NCBI GenBank assembly: GCA_001051155.2
Contig: JYIP02000002.1
Span: 4,471,583 to 4,535,582, forward strand
Direction of reading: 5' to 3'
From: Chrysoporthe austroafricana
Lineage: Eukaryota > Ascomycota > Sordariomycetes > Diaporthales > Cryphonectriaceae
Length of the DNA: 64,000 nucleotides
In this document: positions 32,792 through 43,578 of the stretch, piece by piece
Numbering within the stretch: the first letter of the stretch is position 1
Layout: every line of letters begins with the position of its first letter
Position numbers and translations under genes: made by a program
The notes under the pieces: generated by a model
Database searches by the model: none
What the model was told of the DNA's origin: nothing
Seen by the model: the letters and a program-made list of their open reading frames with translations, nothing else

Positions 32792-34673
32792 GAGGATCCT
32801 CGCTGTCTCACCCTCTTCTTCTTCGTCTGGCGTGCGCGGCGGCGGCAGCAACCTTGCGTCAGACACACCAGAGAAGGGCGATGGGGCTGGGTGGACCGAC
32901 GGAGGGGCTTATGTCCCGCTCGGCGGAGGGGCGCCCGACAGCCCGTAAAGAGCAGCCTGTGCGCAGGTGTGCGTGTCTGCCCGCGTTGGGTGTGTGGGTG
33001 CGTGGGTGTGGGTGTGTGGTGTGTGTGAGCGTGTGTGCGTTGTGCGCTGGCCGGTCCGCGCCTAGCCGTGCTGTGCGTCCACACTCGAATCAGCCTCCCC
33101 GCCGAGCTGCACATGTACTCTTCCAGCACTGCAGCAGCAGCACCGCCCGGATTATGCTAGTGAGTAAGAAAAAGCCCTCAGTCAGACGCGCACCGAGGTC
33201 CAGTTCATGCAGGCGCTGCCCCCCGGGTCCGGAGTCGGATAGGTAGGCAGGTAGTATGTATGTATGTATGTCTGTCTGTCTGTATGGGTGGGTGGTGCGG
33301 CTGACGTGGTAGAGGGACGGGGCTGATTGGCTCCGGGATTTATGACGGTCACGTATTACTTGCAGGCCAGTCAACTGATGTCTGCATACGGAGAGTATCG
33401 CATGAACTTATGTGTGCGTCCACAGCCCAGCCCATCAGGCGCATAGGCCTCGAGGCGAGAAGGCGGCGGGAGGAGGAGGAGGAGGAGGAAGAGGCAAAGC
33501 AGGGTCCAAAGAGCTACGAAGAAGCGGGCCGCTGATCTCACCGGCTGGCCGCGACCTGCATGCGTGATGGATGATGGATGAGGGAGAACTGCGTTGCGTG
33601 GGATGGGGATGACTGGTGGCCCCGTCGCCCAGGCGGAGCAGGCCTCGCGTTCTTAGATAGAAGACGCCCTCACCGCGGGCGCGCTGCGCTGCGCTGCTCG
33701 CCCTCTCGCCCTCTTCTTCCTCTTCTCCCTCTTCCCCCTTCGGACCCGGACGAGTCGGCAGATGGACCAGCTGAGCTCACGCCTCGGCCACCCGCCCGGC
33801 TCCCCGGGCGGGTCCTCGGGTCCCTGGGTCCCTGCGCCAGGTGCCAAGGGTGGATCTCGCCAATCCTTCGCACGTGGGGAGAGAGAGAGAGCGCGAGGGC
33901 TGTGCAGGCAGAGCTGTCAGGGTGCTATTTTTAGAAAACACCCGCCGGAGGCGGTCTGCCCGCGTTTGGTGTTTTTTTTTTTTTTTTTTTTTTTTGTTTC
34001 GGGGTGGGGGGGGGGGTAGAAGGGTTAAGNCGCCTCCCCAGCCACGTGTGGTGGGTGGGGGGGCGGGGGGGGGGGGGGGGGCGTTGGGTGTTTTTTTTTT
34101 TTTTTTTTTTTTGTTGAAGGGCTGGGGATGGGGTAAAAGGGTGAAGGAATGCCTGAGAGATTGCGAATCATTTTGACGACGCGGTCGCGATGGGGGATGC
34201 CGTCTCCGTATAGGCCCAGGGGGCTCTGGGCATCTGTCGACTTCTGGGCTGCAGCTTCTCCTGACTCTGGCTCCAGGGGACCTTTTGCCTCTGGCCTGAC
34301 GTTGGTGTACGGATACTAGGTGTTTTCGTTTTCGAGGTCCCGCAATATTCGGTGTATCTATCGTTGGTGCTCGCCTGAGACTCACGCTCAGCACAAGCTC
34401 CGTTCCCATAAGACGGTACGTCCGTACCAGGCGGCACCTGATAGTATCTCTAATGCACGGGCATAGTCCACAGCCCTAGCGCTGGGCTGTTCTTCCGTCG
34501 AATAGTCCAGAAAACGCGGAATGCCTCCGATAGAAGCTCCATTTCCCCCCTACTAGTCTGCCTGTCTGCCTAGCCGTGGACTCCGCTGATCACAGCACTA
34601 GATAGTACACATTATGCACACCGCGGCACCCGGGGCCAACCTTGCATCCTGCGCGCGCGTGGACATGAAACTA
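32792..34673. other. Intergenic, microsatellites and an assembly gap
   Basis: About 1.9 kb. It contains GT-rich repeats (32990-33050), GTAT/GTCT repeats near 33255, GGA repeats near 33470, CT-rich tracts near 33710 and the N at 34030. No gene seen. Confidence 0.5.
33961..34146. repeat. Near-duplicate homopolymer blocks flanking an N
   Basis: Two blocks of about 67 bases share the order GCGTT-GGTG, T22-25, TTG, G-rich, AAAGGG-like end. They sit at about 33961-34029 and 34081-34146, on either side of the N at 34030. Most likely two error-rich readings of one locus. Confidence 0.7.
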
Positions 34674-36212
34674 CTACAGCCTATACGTCTCGGGCGCCGC
34701 GACAGCCTGCGGCGCACACCGCGCCCCGCGGTCGTCGCTGACCTTGTCCAGCCCGGGGCACACCACGATCCCCTCCTCCTCCTCCTCCCCCTCCCCCTCC
34801 CCTGCGCCCCGCGGCGCCGCAAACCTGTAGGCGTACTCCGCAGGCTGCGAGAGCACCACGTGGCCCAGCTTCGCGCACTCGAGCGCGACCTCCCGCAGGT
34901 GCGCCTCCTGGCCGCCCCTGCCCACGACGAACGCGCCGAGCGCCGTGTGCAGCGACGCGGCGAGGCGCCCCGCCTGCGGCCTGAGCGCGTCCTCGTCCGG
35001 CACCAGGCAGCCCCGCCCGCTGCGCGCCGGGTTGAGCAGGAAGACGGAGAGCTGGCGCCAGCGGGCGAGCGCGAGCGCCACCGCTGTGAGTTGTTACGGG
35101 TTAGTGGTGTGGGCCGGCGTGCCGGGCGGGCGGGCTAGAGGGGGAAACTCACCTTCTGGGTTGCCCAGGTGCTTCTCGCAGGGCGCTACGTCCTGCAGCA
35201 TGGCTGACATCGACGGCGGGAGCAGGGAGGGCCTGTCCCGGGAGGCCCTCACCGACTCCACCGACAGGCTGTTGAAGATGACCCTCGTGATGATATGCCG
35301 CAGTGCCGCCTCCCTCGTCTCGGGGTCCATGGCCAGCGCTGCAAGCTGCGCCGTCTCCGGCGCCTCCTCCTCCCCGTCGCCGTCCAGGCCGAGGCCCGTC
35401 AGGGCCTCCGCCAGGGCACTCGCGCTCTGCGTCACCTCGGACAGGTGGTAGTGGTCCTCGACATGCTGCTGGACGAGGTGGCCCAGGCTGCGCAGCTCGC
35501 CGACCAGGTCCTTGTCCGAGCTCGGCAGCGGCAGGAACTGGTCCAGGTCAGGCACGGCCGGCGCAGGCGCAGGCGCAGGAGCAGGCTCAGGCGCGGGCTC
35601 AGGCGCAGGCTCGAGCGCAGGCTCGGCCGCAGGCGCAGGCGTGGGCGCGGCCACGGGCGCGGTCGAGACCGGCGACGCTGTGAAGGTCCGCGAGTCGGCG
35701 CGCGAGTCGAAGCTCTTCAGCTCGGGGCGCGTGTCCAGTGGCTCGAGCTCTGCCGAGACCTTGGAGCGCCGCCGGAGGAAGGCCAGGGTCGCCAGGATGC
35801 CGACGATGAGACCCACTGCGGCACACCCGACGGCGATGCCTACCCAGTCCCCGGTCTTCAGGCTATGGCTTGGTGCGGGCAGTGGCGAGGCGGTCGCGGA
35901 GGCGAGGCTTGCTGTGTTTGAGGAGGATGGTGATGGTGGTGGTGACGAAGAGAACACGGAGGACGAGGAGGTCTGGAGCGGCGCCGACGCGGACTGAGAT
36001 AGGGCGGACGTTGGACTTGAGGACGCCTGCGGGACCAGGCTGCTGGAGCCACTCGCCGACGTCGACACAGGGTCAGATGAAACGATAGGGCTGGAGGAGG
36101 AGGCAGAGGAGGCAGAGGAGGAGCTCTCTGCAGGAAGTGGAGAAGAAGACGACTGTGATAAGGCCGTTGACGTGGCCGCAGGGGTTCCAGAAGACGATGA
36201 TGAGGTGGCCAT
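34674..36212 (-). CDS. Ser/Thr-rich single-span membrane protein
   Basis: Exons 35153-36212 and 34674-35083 (69-base intron GTGAGT...TCACAG, AAG|GCG-type junction in phase) give at least 489 residues. About 115 residues of Ser/Thr/Pro-rich, glycosylation-prone sequence lead to one membrane span (WVGIAVGCAAVGLIVGILAT, residues about 122-144) and LRRR. The cytosolic part has an (AP)n/EPAPEPAP spacer and a conserved-looking helical domain (DLVGELRSLGHLVQQHVEDH, ALRHIITRVIFNSLSV, ARWRQLSVFLLNPARS). This is the layout of fungal Mid2-like or sensor-like wall proteins. A signal peptide is missing: the frame continues upstream as GGPGPGPGGGSPSPSPSSSA to an acceptor near 36293, so a first exon should lie further right. 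Confidence 0.75.
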
Positions 36213-36293
36213 TGCTGCTGATCTCACGGCAGAGGACGAAGGCGACGGTGATGGAGAGCCGCCTCCAGGACCAGGACCAGGACCGCCGTGCTG

Positions 36294-38929
36294 CTGTACG
36301 AGGCCGCGCCCAGGACCGGGTGGAGGTGAGAAGAGGTGGTTAAGTGGTCGTCGCTGTCGCCGCGGCTGCTACGGGGGGCTCCTCGACATCGCACCAGATG
36401 CCACCGGTGCCATGCAGCAGAGGCGCGCACGGGGGAGGGTTGGACAGGGACGAAGCTTTAGATGCAGGAACCAACGCCCGTGGGACACACGATCCTGGAC
36501 GATCTCACTCCGGCTGCGGTTGGAGCGCTCGAGGGCCAATAGGTATAGCGCAATCTGCGAGATGCGAGCCTTCTCCCGGGGTGTGCCATATTGGATGTCA
36601 GCTTCCCCCCCCCCCCGGCAGTCTGACAGGTCCCACGCGATGCCAAGCTACTATGTACCAGCCTACCTAGCTGCCCAGGAGAGTACCTAGTAAGTATTAT
36701 TATGTGTCCTACTGAGTATGTATGCTCCGCAGGCGGGATGGTCGTTGATGAGATCGCCGGCCTAGGAGGTCTGTGGGTGGGACCACCGACTAGGCAGCTA
36801 TTTATTATTCCTGCGGAAATTGTGCGCAGTTTGTTCACGGTGGCCTGTGCCCTCAGGAGCAGTTTGTTTGGTCTGGGCTGGCAGGCTGGGTATGACATCT
36901 CTGCTGTTGAGGAGGCGACTTGAGAGGCTACCTCCTCGCCCTCAGGATCTAAGCTGCCATGCCTACCCTCCAACGCAGTGGCGTGATTGGGTCACCGTCT
37001 GTTGGGCAGGATATATGCATATATACCTAGTACTACTATGGTATGCAAAGAGCACTGCGCATAACGCACTAGGACCAGCTGCCTGCTCTAGACGGCGCCA
37101 GGCCTGAAACCACGAGGTCGTCGCCAGTTCAGCGGCCGACAGCGACAGGGGGGGAGAAGGGCGTTCGAGCTTTCGTCCCTGCTGCTCCTTAAGTATCCAG
37201 CGACACAGGAGGGAATGTCAGTCATGTCATGGCGCTGGCGGAGTCGGAGTTTTGTACATAGCAGCAGGCCTGCAGGCGGGGCAAGCAAGCAGCATGGCCC
37301 ATAAGGCTGTGCGGCACATCACCATCACGTGCCCCTTCGAGAAGGATCAGGGAGCAGGAGGAGGAGGATCGGTTGTAGGGCAGACGCGAGAGAAGCAGTG
37401 GAGCCACCGTGAGGCTCTCTGGACGGCTTTCCGGGTTGAGGACATCTCCCCTTCCCCCCCTGCTGGGTAAATTGGCAGCAGTAGAACGGCTCCTCATCCG
37501 ATCCCAGTCGACAGAAGAAGGATGGATGCAAAAGTACCCAACATGATGGACGTTTACAGTTCACGGTGCTGTGGCGCTTCTCGGCCAATGGCCACCAGGC
37601 GGGCTCTCCAGGGCGAGGCAGGGCGCTGGAGGGTCCCCACATCTTCTCTCCCCACACCAAATCACCGCCAATCCTTCTGCCACCACCACTGCCCACCACT
37701 GCCCACCACTGCCCTTCCTCAACCCAACAACCCAACCACTGCCAGCCCACCCGCCACGCCTTCGGGACCAACTAACAACATAGTGTGCCAGCGGCATAAT
37801 GATGACGATGACGGTGGTGATGAGCATGAAGACAGGGAGTGTGGCTGAGCCCCAGGCAGGGCCCCGTCCACACGTCACCTGGACCATGTCGCGCAGGAAG
37901 TATCCAAGATGTCGGGCTCGCGGGTTCGAGAAGGGGGGCATGTCGGCGCCGACAGGGCTGTCGAAAGGAGCAGCGCCGCCGCGAACGGTCGTCCGCTTTA
38001 GGCCACCAACGGCGGCCAGGACGTCCCCACGAGTCCCCCAACGACCGCCCTCCTCGTGCAGATTTCAGCTGCACGGCCGACCCACAGAGGGGCCCCCTGC
38101 CACGATCGCGCACAGAGTCGGGCTAGAGCAAGACGGCGTGGGCACCTGTAGGATCTGCTGTCCCTACACCCCATTATTGGGCCATGCTCACCCCCGTGCG
38201 ACGCTCAGCTGCGGGCACTGCGGGCACAACAGGCGGGCACCGGGTGGCTCCAGGGAGCGGCCGTCGCCAAGCAGACACGTCAGTTTGCAACTGCTGATCC
38301 GCCCGCGGGCGCTCTCGTTGGATCGCTGCTCGTCCCGGCGGGCCAGCTGGACGACACTCGGCACCTCTCTTGGTACTTGGAGGGACGACAGCCTGCGGCA
38401 CAGCAAGGCTCCAGCCCGGCGCAGGAGTCATTAGTCAAGGGCGCTCTCTCTCTCTCTCTCTCCCCTCCGCTCCCCTCCGCTCGAGCAGCGTGGCCCGTGA
38501 GCCGCTGAAACCGCACATGCCTGCGAGCTGAATGAGCCTCATCTCCCCTCCCCCTACTAGGTAGCGGAGGCTTAGGATCTTGTCTTCCTTGCCGACAAGG
38601 ACTGGGGACCGCCTCGGACCCATCGTCCCGATCTCTCCTCCGGCGTCTATCCCACCGCGCCTGCAGCGTCAAATATGACGAATTGTGTCTTTCGTCCAGG
38701 CACCCATATATAGCCATCTGGCCGACCTGCCCTGGAGCGACGACTTGGGGCCTTCTCGTCCCTCTGCTCTCGATCAGGAAATAATCTGCTTTGTGTTGTT
38801 GTTTTTTTCTCTTTTGTCCCAAGTGCTGCGCTCGTGATACCCATTTGTTTGCCGAATATCTCTCTGCCCTGGCTCTGGCCGATACCCTGGGCAACCAGCC
38901 AGCGCCGCCGCCGAGCACACTAATCAATC
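36294..38929. other. Intergenic; may hold the first exon of the membrane protein
   Basis: About 2.6 kb. On the minus strand near 36370-36450 one frame reads SNPPPCAPLLHGTGGIWCDV then EEPP before a GTAGCA, which could be a first or second exon of the membrane-protein gene. Other contents are a C12 run (36605-36616), an 11-base CCACTGCC-type repeat (37675-37715) and a (CT)n tract (38439-38462). No independent gene seen. Confidence 0.4.
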
Positions 38930-41742
38930 ATGTCTTCTGATCCGAGGCCAGACATAATCGTCGCGGTGGACCTGGGGACGACTTTCACAGGTACGCAGGA
39001 CCCCCTTCCTGGCCGCCGTCGAGACCGGCCCCGCGCGCTGACACACGACCAGGCGTCGGCTGGGCGCGTCCACAGGCGAAGAACGCCCTCCAGAGCCCCG
39101 TACAGGTCATATACAACTGGCCAGGCTGTTCGACAAGGAACGAGCAGAAGGTGCACACATGTCTCGTCTACGGCAAGGACCAGAAGCTCTCGTCGTGGGG
39201 CTTCCTCTGCGAGGACGACGACGAGCCCGAGGCCCAGCGCCGGGAGTTCTTCAAGATCTTCCTCGACAAGATGAACCTGCTCGAGGCCCAGATCAAGGGG
39301 CTCCAGGGCGCGCCTGAGTCGATCGAGCAGGCGCAGCAGTTCGTGACCGACTACCTGCGCCAGGTCTACGTCCACGTCAAGTCGACCATAGAGCACCAGA
39401 CGGGCGTCGGGCCCTTCACCGGGTGGAGCGACCTCGCCGTCGAGTTCATCTTTAGCGTGCCGACCACGTGGCGGAATTTCGAGGTCATCAACACCTTCAA
39501 GGCCGCCATCAAGGACGCCGGGTTCGGCTCCGAGGGCCCCAAGCACACGTCGACGGTCGAGCTGACCGAGTCCGAGGCCGCGGCCGTGGCCACCATCAAG
39601 TCGACGGCCATCAGCTTCCAGAAGGACGACATCTTCCTCACCGTGGACGCCGGCGGCGGCACGACGGACTTCGCCCTCATGCAGGTCGTGGACGCCCGCG
39701 AGCCCTTCCCGACCCTGAAGCAGCTGACGCAGGTCGACGGCGTGGGCATCGGCTCGACGCTGATCGACCGCGCGTTCCTCGAGCTCGTCGAGGACCGGAT
39801 CTTCCCCTTCTCGGACCTGGCGGAGCAGCTGCCGCCGGACTGCATCGAGAAGCTGGTGCGCAGCGAGAAGTTCAAGACGACCAAGCACAAGTTCGGCGAG
39901 AAGGTGTACAACGCGCCCACGTACAGGCTGCCGATGGAGGGCATGGGCTTCAAGTTCAGCCATGAGGGCGCGGGAATCGAATCCGGAAGGTTCTTGGTCA
40001 CGAAGTAAGAGAGACCCCAAAGGCTTTGCTGTGGTCGGCTTTGCTAACATCCTCGGAAGGGAAGAGATGCAGTCTCTCTTCGATCCACACATTAATAGCA
40101 TGCTGAAGAAGATACGGGAACAACTCGACTTCGTGAAGCTCAAGGCTTTCGGCGACCCCCAGGTCGTAGGTCTGACCGTACTGCTCATATCCTTCCTTCT
40201 ACTGACACTCTACACAGAAATACCTGATCCTCTCCGGCGGCCTCGGCAGCTCAGCGTACGTGCGCGAGCGGCTGCAGGAGGACCTCACCGACAACGCCCA
40301 TCCGAATGCAGCACAGATCAAGATCATCTCTGCCGCAGATCCACAGCTCGTCGTGGTCAAGGGTCTGCTCCTCGACCGCCTTCAGAAGCTCGACACCGGC
40401 TCGAAGCCCGTGCTTGTCACGAGAAAAGCCAGGGCGAGCTACGGACTGATGTGCAAGATAAAGTACAACCCCGAGATCCACTTCCAGGAGGAGCTGAAGA
40501 CGGACCCTCTGGATGGGGAGACGTATGCGATGAGCCAGATCGATTGGTTGATAAAGAAGGTTGGTGGCACCGCACACATGACACGCCGATTTAAGCTGAC
40601 AAGAGATGGTTCAGGGCGACGATATTGACCCCAGCGTGCCTATAATATCCAAGTTCAGCCAGAAGATAGAAAAAGGAAGCGCGGTACGACACTGGGACTC
40701 CGTTGTGGTTATATCACACAGCGAACCCGAGTTCCTGCCCGTCAGTATGAAGGATGGTGAGTCAAACAGCCCCGCGATGGCCAGCTGCGAGGATCAGTAA
40801 CTAACGCCACGACAGCCGGCGCGAAGCAGCTCTGCACGGTCCGCAGCGACCTCTCTGGCGTGGCTGACAGCGAGCTCGACCCCAAGAGGCAGTCACGCGG
40901 CCTTTTCTCCCGGAGCAAGAAGTGGTTCAACTGCGACTACGAGGTGCGGGCCACCGTCGGCGCGGCGGACCTCACCTTCGAGCTGTGGCACAAGGGGCAG
41001 AAGCTCTCCGAGGACCACTCCCCGATCAAGGTCACCTGGGACGAGGACGGCGCGGCGAGCGCGCCACAAGCTAAGCTGCCGGCCGCCTCGGAGGCGAGCA
41101 GCCCCACCGTCGCCAGCCCAACTGTCGCCAGCGCGGCGGTCTCCGTGTCGGGCGTGAGCAGCGCGGACCACAGCGAGCACAGGTAAGCTGTCGGACCCCT
41201 GTCCCTAGAGTACAACTACATTTTCCTAACAGTCTTTCTTGCCCAGTGCGGTCTCGCCCGCATCTTCCTTAGAGGAGGAGGTTGACGTCGCTGTCGCTTT
41301 CCAGAAGGCCACGAGACCCAGGGTGATGTCCGAACCTCCGGTGGTGACGATACGGCCTCCCTCCGCGGGGTCGGACAAGCCCAAGACGCCCGTCGCGGAG
41401 GACAAGGGAAGGAGGATGACGACCATCCCGCCGGCGCTGGTGATCGAGCCGCCGTCCCCGATCGACGACCCGGACGTGCCCGAGCGGCCCAGGCCGAACC
41501 GCGCGAGGCGGGTGGTCTCGGTGCCGCCGGGCGTCATGGACGGCAGGGTGCCCCTCTCGCCACCCATGCTGTACAAGGCCAAGACGCCGCTGCGGCTGCC
41601 GCCGCGCCTGGCCGGGGACCGTGAGCGGGGGCCGGACCGGGGCCGGTGGTCGAAGGTGCCGGCGCACTGGCGCCATGCCATCGACCCGCTGCGGTGTCAC
41701 AGCGTCGACCACCTGCCGCCGCCGGCCTGGCAGTCCAAGTGA
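38930..41742 (+). CDS. Hsp70-like ATPase of the HSPA12 kind
   Basis: Seven exons: 38930-38990, 39053-40004, 40060-40165, 40218-40559, 40615-40756, 40816-41182, 41247-41742. They total 2466 bases and encode 821 residues; all junctions are GT-AG and in phase. Actin-fold ATPase signatures: VAVDLGTTFTGVGW (phosphate 1), TVDAGGGTTDFALMQV (phosphate 2), LILSGGLGSSAYVRERL (adenosine). In between lie IFSVPTTWRNFEVINTF and RSLFDP-like EEMQSLFDPHINSMLKKIRE. A canonical substrate-binding domain is not recognisable; instead a beta-like region ends in YEVRATVGAADLTFELWHKG. The last 230 residues are Pro/Ser/Arg-rich and probably disordered. Such atypical Hsp70s are numerous in filamentous fungi and poorly understood. 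Confidence 0.92.
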
Positions 41743-43048
41743 GCCGGCGCTATGGAGCCGGGACGCTAGGCTCAGCATCGGGCTCAACATCAGTGGGGCA
41801 AGGCTGCCCTCATCATACAGGGGGGGGGGTCGTCTGACCTAATTTGTCATTTGATTTACAGTCTTTGGCCGGCATGGGATGGGATGGGGGAAGGAGGGAC
41901 GGAAATCTTGGTCATACCAGCACTACGCTACGTGCATATTCCAAATGTTTGTCGAGGTAGATTTCCCCCAGGGGCGGGGCCCGGAGGAGGGAGGATAAGG
42001 ACGGCATCGGGATAAACCACAAAAGATCATACCCCCTATTTAGCAGCCCGGCGAGCTGGGCAACTAGGAGAAATTGAATAGCCACTCCAGAAACAAACAC
42101 GCAGCCAATCGTGAACAATTTCATCTCGACCCAACAAGCCATGAATGACTCCATCGTCCGAAACAACCCAGGCCTTCCCGTCCCCTGCCCACCCCCTGGT
42201 CAGTCCAGTATGCCGTACCCATTCCACGGGACGCCGTCGGTCCGAAGTTCGTCTCCCCGCGGTTCTGGTCCCCTCGTGTTTCATCTTCGGATGACAACTT
42301 GCCGATGAGGGGCGGATCAGACGGCAATCTTACGAACGGGCCAGCTGGTTGCTTGCTAGCACGACAAGTCACGCCGTCGATTCAATGCCGCCTGTTCGTC
42401 GGGAGGGCGCGAGAGATAAGCAGGTCATTTTTCGGGGGGGGGGGTGCGGGCGGGGGAGATGGAATGTGGATGGCAACTAGGTTGATGATGCCGCCCCGGT
42501 TTGGCGGGGAAGGGGGCAGGTTGTGGGATCAGCTAAGCGAACATTCGATCGCTGCGCATCTGGCCCCACGCAGTGTCAAATCATTTGGTCCAACTGCTTC
42601 AACATCGTCAGAGGGTGGGTTACTGGGAGGAGATAGACGAATTGAAAGAAGACAAAAAAAAAAGAAGAAGAAAAAAAAAACGGATGACGACCAGGGAAGG
42701 AGACATCTCAGTATCTGATGAGACAAGCCTGGCAACCAGCATTAAATCTCACAATTGTTATTACTGAGAGAGCGTCAAATATCAGAGAGAACACTCTTGG
42801 ACCAAGTACCAGCAAGAAGTGATCCTCGTGCCACAGCGCCATCTTCGCAGTCGTCACTCAAGGCGTGAAAGCGAGCATATTAGAATGGTCCCAACCGTTT
42901 AGAGTGCAAGTGTATTATCCTGAATGACTAGACTCTTCATGTGACCAAAATGGCACAACCCAAGAAAAACCCTCTCCCACACCCAACCCCTCATATCCAA
43001 TATGCCCGTCACCAAACTACTCCATCTAATAGCACCGCCGTAGAAAAT
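41743..43048. other. Intergenic
   Basis: About 1.3 kb between convergent genes, with a G-run at 42437-42446 and an A-rich tract at 42654-42681. No credible gene. Confidence 0.5.
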
Positions 43049-43578
43049 TTACTCCTTGGCAATGACGACACCTGTAGATCTAATGTCAGCGAAGCTCAGG
43101 CTGTGGGGGATCGACCGGTGATGTACATACCTCCCTGCTGGACGATGGTGGTGATCTGGGGCACCAGGCTTTGGTCGATCAGGGTGCTAAGGTCGAAGGA
43201 GCCGACGTTGCCGATGAGGCCGAGCTGGAGCAGCTCGAGGTTCAGCGTGGACAGGTCGAAGGTGTTGAAGACGCCGAGCTGGCCGAGCTGCAGGAGGACC
43301 TGGAGCTGCTGGAGCTGGAGGATGGCGTTGACGTCGAAGACACCCGAGGTGAAGATGTTCTGGAACGCCACGGCGTTGAGGTTGTTGCTGACGGCGAGCT
43401 GCTGGAGGAGCCCCAGGTCGACCGAGTTGATGGTGTTCAGGTAGCCCAGGTCCAGGGAGTTGAAGGCCAGGTTGTTGAGGCCAGAGGCGTCAAAGACACC
43501 GCGCTTTACGGCAGGGGCAGCGGGGGCAGCAGCGGCCACGGAGGCGAGAGCGCCGGCAAGGATGGTAGAGAACCTCAT
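43049..43578 (-). CDS. Secreted leucine-rich protein A, function unknown
   Basis: Exons 43131-43578 and 43049-43071 (59-base intron GTATGT...CTACAG) give 156 residues. A signal peptide (MRFSTILAGALASVAAAAPA) is followed by a dibasic Kex2-type site, VKR at residues 24-26. The mature part is rich in Leu, Asn, Gln and Asp in irregular LNxLDLGxL-type units (LNNLAFNSLDLGYLNTINSV, VNAILQLQQLQVLLQLGQL, FNTFDLSTLNLELLQLG) and ends TIVQQGGVVIAKE. There are no cysteines, so it is not a typical cysteine-rich effector. The last exon is only 23 bases. It may be related to the gene at 46217. A TATA-like TTATATAT lies about 265 bases upstream. Family not recognised. Confidence 0.85.

Noticed and set aside
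37900..37960. GGTTCGAGAAG near 37922 as a tRNA T-loop
   Set aside because: No matching T-stem, acceptor stem or anticodon arm could be folded around it.
39468..39965. Second frame of 165 residues within the Hsp70-like gene
   Set aside because: Arg/His/Gly-rich shadow of the conserved ATPase frame.
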